DNA of 64,000 nucleotides from Lethocerus indicus (taxonomy: Eukaryota; Arthropoda; Insecta; Hemiptera; Belostomatidae). The stretch is from contig JACDQD010000011.1 in assembly GCA_019843655.1 (NCBI GenBank), positions 11,264,604 through 11,328,603 of the forward strand, written 5' to 3'. Positions 60,965 through 64,000 of this stretch are shown here, piece after piece (within the stretch, counting starts at the first letter, position 1; the number at the start of each line of letters is the position of its first letter). Below the pieces are notes generated by a model that saw only the letters and a list, made by a program, of their open reading frames with translations, had not been told where the DNA came from and did no database searches. The position numbers and the translations under genes are program-made.

Positions 60965-61500
60965 CACGTGGAATCCCCATACCCGACTCAAAAGAATCGA
61001 CTTAAACAGAAAATTTGGACTCTTAAGGCCATTACTGAAATGGAAATCGAAATTGAACTTAAGCAACAAAACCGACTTACGGTATAGAGCTATGGGGTTC
61101 CACCAAGACATCCAACGTCGCTCGCATCCAGAGATTAAATCAAAAGTCCTTCGCACCATCCTTAATGCTCCCCGGTATGTTTCTAACCGCACAATCCACC
61201 ATGACCTCAACATACCGACAGTCGACACAAAGTCACAAAATCTCGGTTCCTGAAGTTCCACTCCCGCCTTTCTCCTCATCCCAATCCACTCGTTCGGTGC
61301 CTTTCCTCTTCTACCCATCCGTTATCCCCACCACGACGGCTTAAACGGCACTGGCGTAGAGATCACCTCGGACAGTAGTTAAATGGTGTCAAAAAGCGCC
61401 ATCATCGGGTGGTTTCTTTATCGAGACGAACGCGTGAAAAATATACATGTATCAATTGTACTTATAGCTGTAAAGTTGATTGTGCAAAATAAAAAATAAC
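60965..61500 (+). mobile_element. Jockey-like LINE 3' fragment, copy 5
   Basis: It starts ACGTGGAATCCCCATACCCG. It encodes in broken frames [20 protein letters not shown], then [20 protein letters not shown] and HDLNIPTVD, and ends with the shared 3' UTR and GTGCAAAATAAAAAATAAC. The TWTYG region is partly deleted. Confidence 0.92.
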
Positions 61501-61518
61501 AGTTCATGTTCGATTTTC

Positions 61519-61596
61519 GAGCGGCGTCGTTAATACTAACCGGCAAGACCCGGTGGATATGCGGGTCTGGTATCAGCGCCGTGTACTATTTGAAAA
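61519..61596 (+). repeat. Dispersed 78-bp repeat, copy B (possible coding remnant)
   Basis: This is the partner of 37252-37331; the frame reads VNTNRQDPVDMRVWYQRRV. It lies 18 bp past the tail of LINE copy 5, but copy A is not placed that way, so it is probably not part of the LINE. Confidence 0.75.
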
Positions 61597-62058
61597 TTCG
61601 AAAAAAAAACAATAGGTTATGGATAAGGTGAAGAATTCACGGAATTGATGATTTTTTGTATGATGCGGTTTGTTTGATTAGTTCCACTTGTTTCACTCGA
61701 TAAAGACGCCATCCAGTGATGGTACTTATAAGTTAAATTTATTTTCTTTTATTAAATATTAACGTACGGATATTAATAACCTACGCTTTTGACACCGAAA
61801 TACGGTTGGCATTTAATCAGTGCAAACGACGAATTTATGGGGTGATGCTGACTCGGTTGCGGTTAAGGGTTGCTGTTGAAAGCTCGGGTTGAAGTACGGA
61901 GCCGGCCGCGTATCTAATACAGGGGGTAATGTCCAATTAGGGGTTATACCCGGCCTGCAACCTTCTCATCTTGTATATTTCAGGACTCGGTGGCGACATC
62001 CTAAGCTCCCCTTGTTTATCATCCCTAAGGGTTACTGGAAGTGGGGGTCGGCCAGATT

Positions 62059-62060
<2 letters not shown>

Positions 62061-62111
<51 letters not shown>

Positions 62112-62140
62112 CTCACTCTCTCTCCCTCTTTCTCTCTCTC
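62061..62140. repeat. (CT)n microsatellite
   Basis: A CT tract of about 46 bp followed by an imperfect CT/CCCT tail. Confidence 0.97.
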
Positions 62141-64000
62141 CGCCCCTCGCCATTATGTGGGATATTCACTTCATAACGAGACTGCGTAAACCTTAAAAGT
62201 GCGCGTTGTAACGAGCACCCCGAGGCATCCTCCGTACCGAATTTAAAAATATCCGGTTTTATTCGGCTCGTCATTGTTGCTGCCGGGGTAACGGTAATCC
62301 GCCCGAGTGTGTTTCCAGGATCCACTCCTCCTCGTTATTCCGATTCCGTACGGCTTTATTGCTGAATTCTACCCGGCAAAAAAATTATTCGAGATATTTA
62401 AATATAGATATACCGACGGGGGAAACATTCCGCTAACAGGGGGTATTCACCTTCGCGACGAGAACATATTTCTGGTTAATGTTGATCAAGAAACTGTTCG
62501 CCACAGTCTCCGCGTGATACCTCATGTACAAGTCAGTATCTATCTTTATATGATTAGGACATTTTTTCTTAGATAAATAACAGAGAATAAAGGAACATAT
62601 CTTGTGTGATGTATGAAACAAACAATCGATTGGTATATTTAAAATACGTTCAAAATTTAAATAAATTTTAATGTTTTTCTCCAATTTTCAATAACACTAC
62701 AGTATTTATTGTTCCCTATATTTTATTTCAGAATTGTTAATGGGGTTACTATAGTTCAGATACCCGTTTTGCGCCTCCAAGGCATAGCTTTTTGTCATTT
62801 AAATAGCGACCTGATAAATTTTATTTTGTATTCAAAAGAAAAGTAATCCCAATAATGCGATATATGTGGCTCTAGTTGCTTGGAACGCCAAGGATGTATA
62901 TTGTATAAGGAGCCGTTCGTCCTACAGCGACACTCCTCCTCCTCCTCATCCTGCCGCTAGCGCTAATTATCCGGGGGGGGGGGACGGCAAATACAATTAA
63001 AACGAGACGCTCAGAGCAATTAGGCGGTGGCCAAATATTGAAAAAAGGACCTGGCAACTGAGCTTTCTGCCTGCACTCTCGCACGGAACAGTCGTCGAGT
63101 AAACGGGACGCCAAATTAATATCGCCGGCCGTATTTCATTACACTCCAATCTATCTGCCGACCAATTCTTTATTATTACTCTCATTCTATTGCTATAAAT
63201 TAACCTATTTCAGCACAACCTAATAATGGCGCATTATTTCGTGAGGGATGCTTTATCGGGTCATTCTATACGATATTTCGTTACATTTCCGTATATCGCT
63301 TCAAATTTGTATTAAAACTATCGGTTTCATTCGAAAACGTCTAAATAGAGGAGTCAGTTGAAAAATAGGTCACAGAGTAGTGTACAGTGGTAGACACGCG
63401 TTGGGCTGATATTTATTTAAAGAAATATATGATTTTGAAGTAAGTAAGAAAATTATTTATTCATTATTAATACAGAGATTAGTATCGAATCGTAGATTTC
63501 TTTTTGTACCCTATCCTTCGATCTTGGCCATCACTTGAAGTATATAGATATACAATATTGTGTATGTATGCCTTTGTGTGCTTATTGAAATACAATAGGT
63601 ATTGTAATTCTCTTTGTATGCTGCACTCGGAAACGTCATTAATTTTTGGTTTTTTGTGAATAGTGCGGTATTCATTCGTTTAGTGCTTTCAACGGCGACG
63701 TGGAGGGACCTCGTTTTGCGGCTGGGCGATAGAAGCCAAAAAAGTAGTAGTTGCGTTGTGGGGGGGGGGTATACCGGCCGTTTTGAAATTGGTTTCTGTT
63801 TCTCTGTAGTCCGGCGGTGGATGAATGTTTGATAACCGTGGTCGGTTTAAGAGTAGGAACGAGCCGGGAGAGACCGCCCCGGCCGCCGGCCATTACGATT
63901 TTACGCGATAGACCAGAGAGCGTCCTCCCGCTAATGCCCCAATGCATGAATTGTTGATGAGCCGGGGGGGCGGGGACGGCGGAAAACCCCCTGCCCAAAC

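Larger units (their letters stand above)
58570..64000. other. Distal intergenic-like region
   Basis: Apart from LINE copy 5, the two dispersed short repeats and the CT tract, I see no gene. 59480-59990 and 62570-62720 are AT-rich, and 62972-62982 is a G-run. The 89-codon frame at 62307-62576 matches nothing I know. Confidence 0.55.

Overview
The window is eukaryotic nuclear DNA, most likely from an arthropod and probably an insect. It carries a spliced gene with GT-AG introns, no bacterial-style gene packing, long microsatellites, and remnants of Jockey-clade LINEs, Tc1/mariner, piggyBac-type MITEs and a tandem-repeat element family. The order of insect cannot be told from what is here.

Only one gene is clearly supported: the 3' part of a lysine-specific histone demethylase 1 gene (LSD1/KDM1A, Drosophila Su(var)3-3) on the + strand. 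Five coding exons (18996-19148, 22072-22308, 22800-22960, 25611-25782, 34228-34364) join in frame into about 286 C-terminal residues covering the distal half of the amine-oxidase domain, ending at TGA 34362-34364, with an ATTAAA poly(A) signal at 34495. The SWIRM domain, the first half of the oxidase domain and the tower lie upstream of the window. I found no earlier exon in 1-18995, so the intron entering the first visible exon is probably at least 19 kb.

The rest is intron or intergenic DNA. 1-18995 holds microsatellites, a 41-bp triple repeat, a possible Tc1-like remnant, one 70-bp minisatellite element and a LINE fragment. The LSD1 introns contain an internally deleted mariner (19429-20014), a TTAA-flanked piggyBac-type MITE (21756-21978), a strong 52-nt hairpin (22679-22730), two copies of the foldback/minisatellite family (23031-23155, 29472-30211) and a sense Jockey-like 3' fragment ending about 60 bp before the terminal exon. 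34.5-64 kb has no recognisable gene; it holds more Jockey-like 3' fragments, eight or more further copies of the foldback family and microsatellites.

The most interesting feature is the modular repeat family. It has asymmetric inverted ends, apparent 12-15 bp target-site duplications, and an internal cassette of 70-bp minisatellite units present in opposite orientations in different copies. Each unit carries a core (AGGGGGCGCTA or close variants) that closely resembles the CTCF binding consensus. About 40 such units occur in this window, in and around a chromatin-regulator gene.
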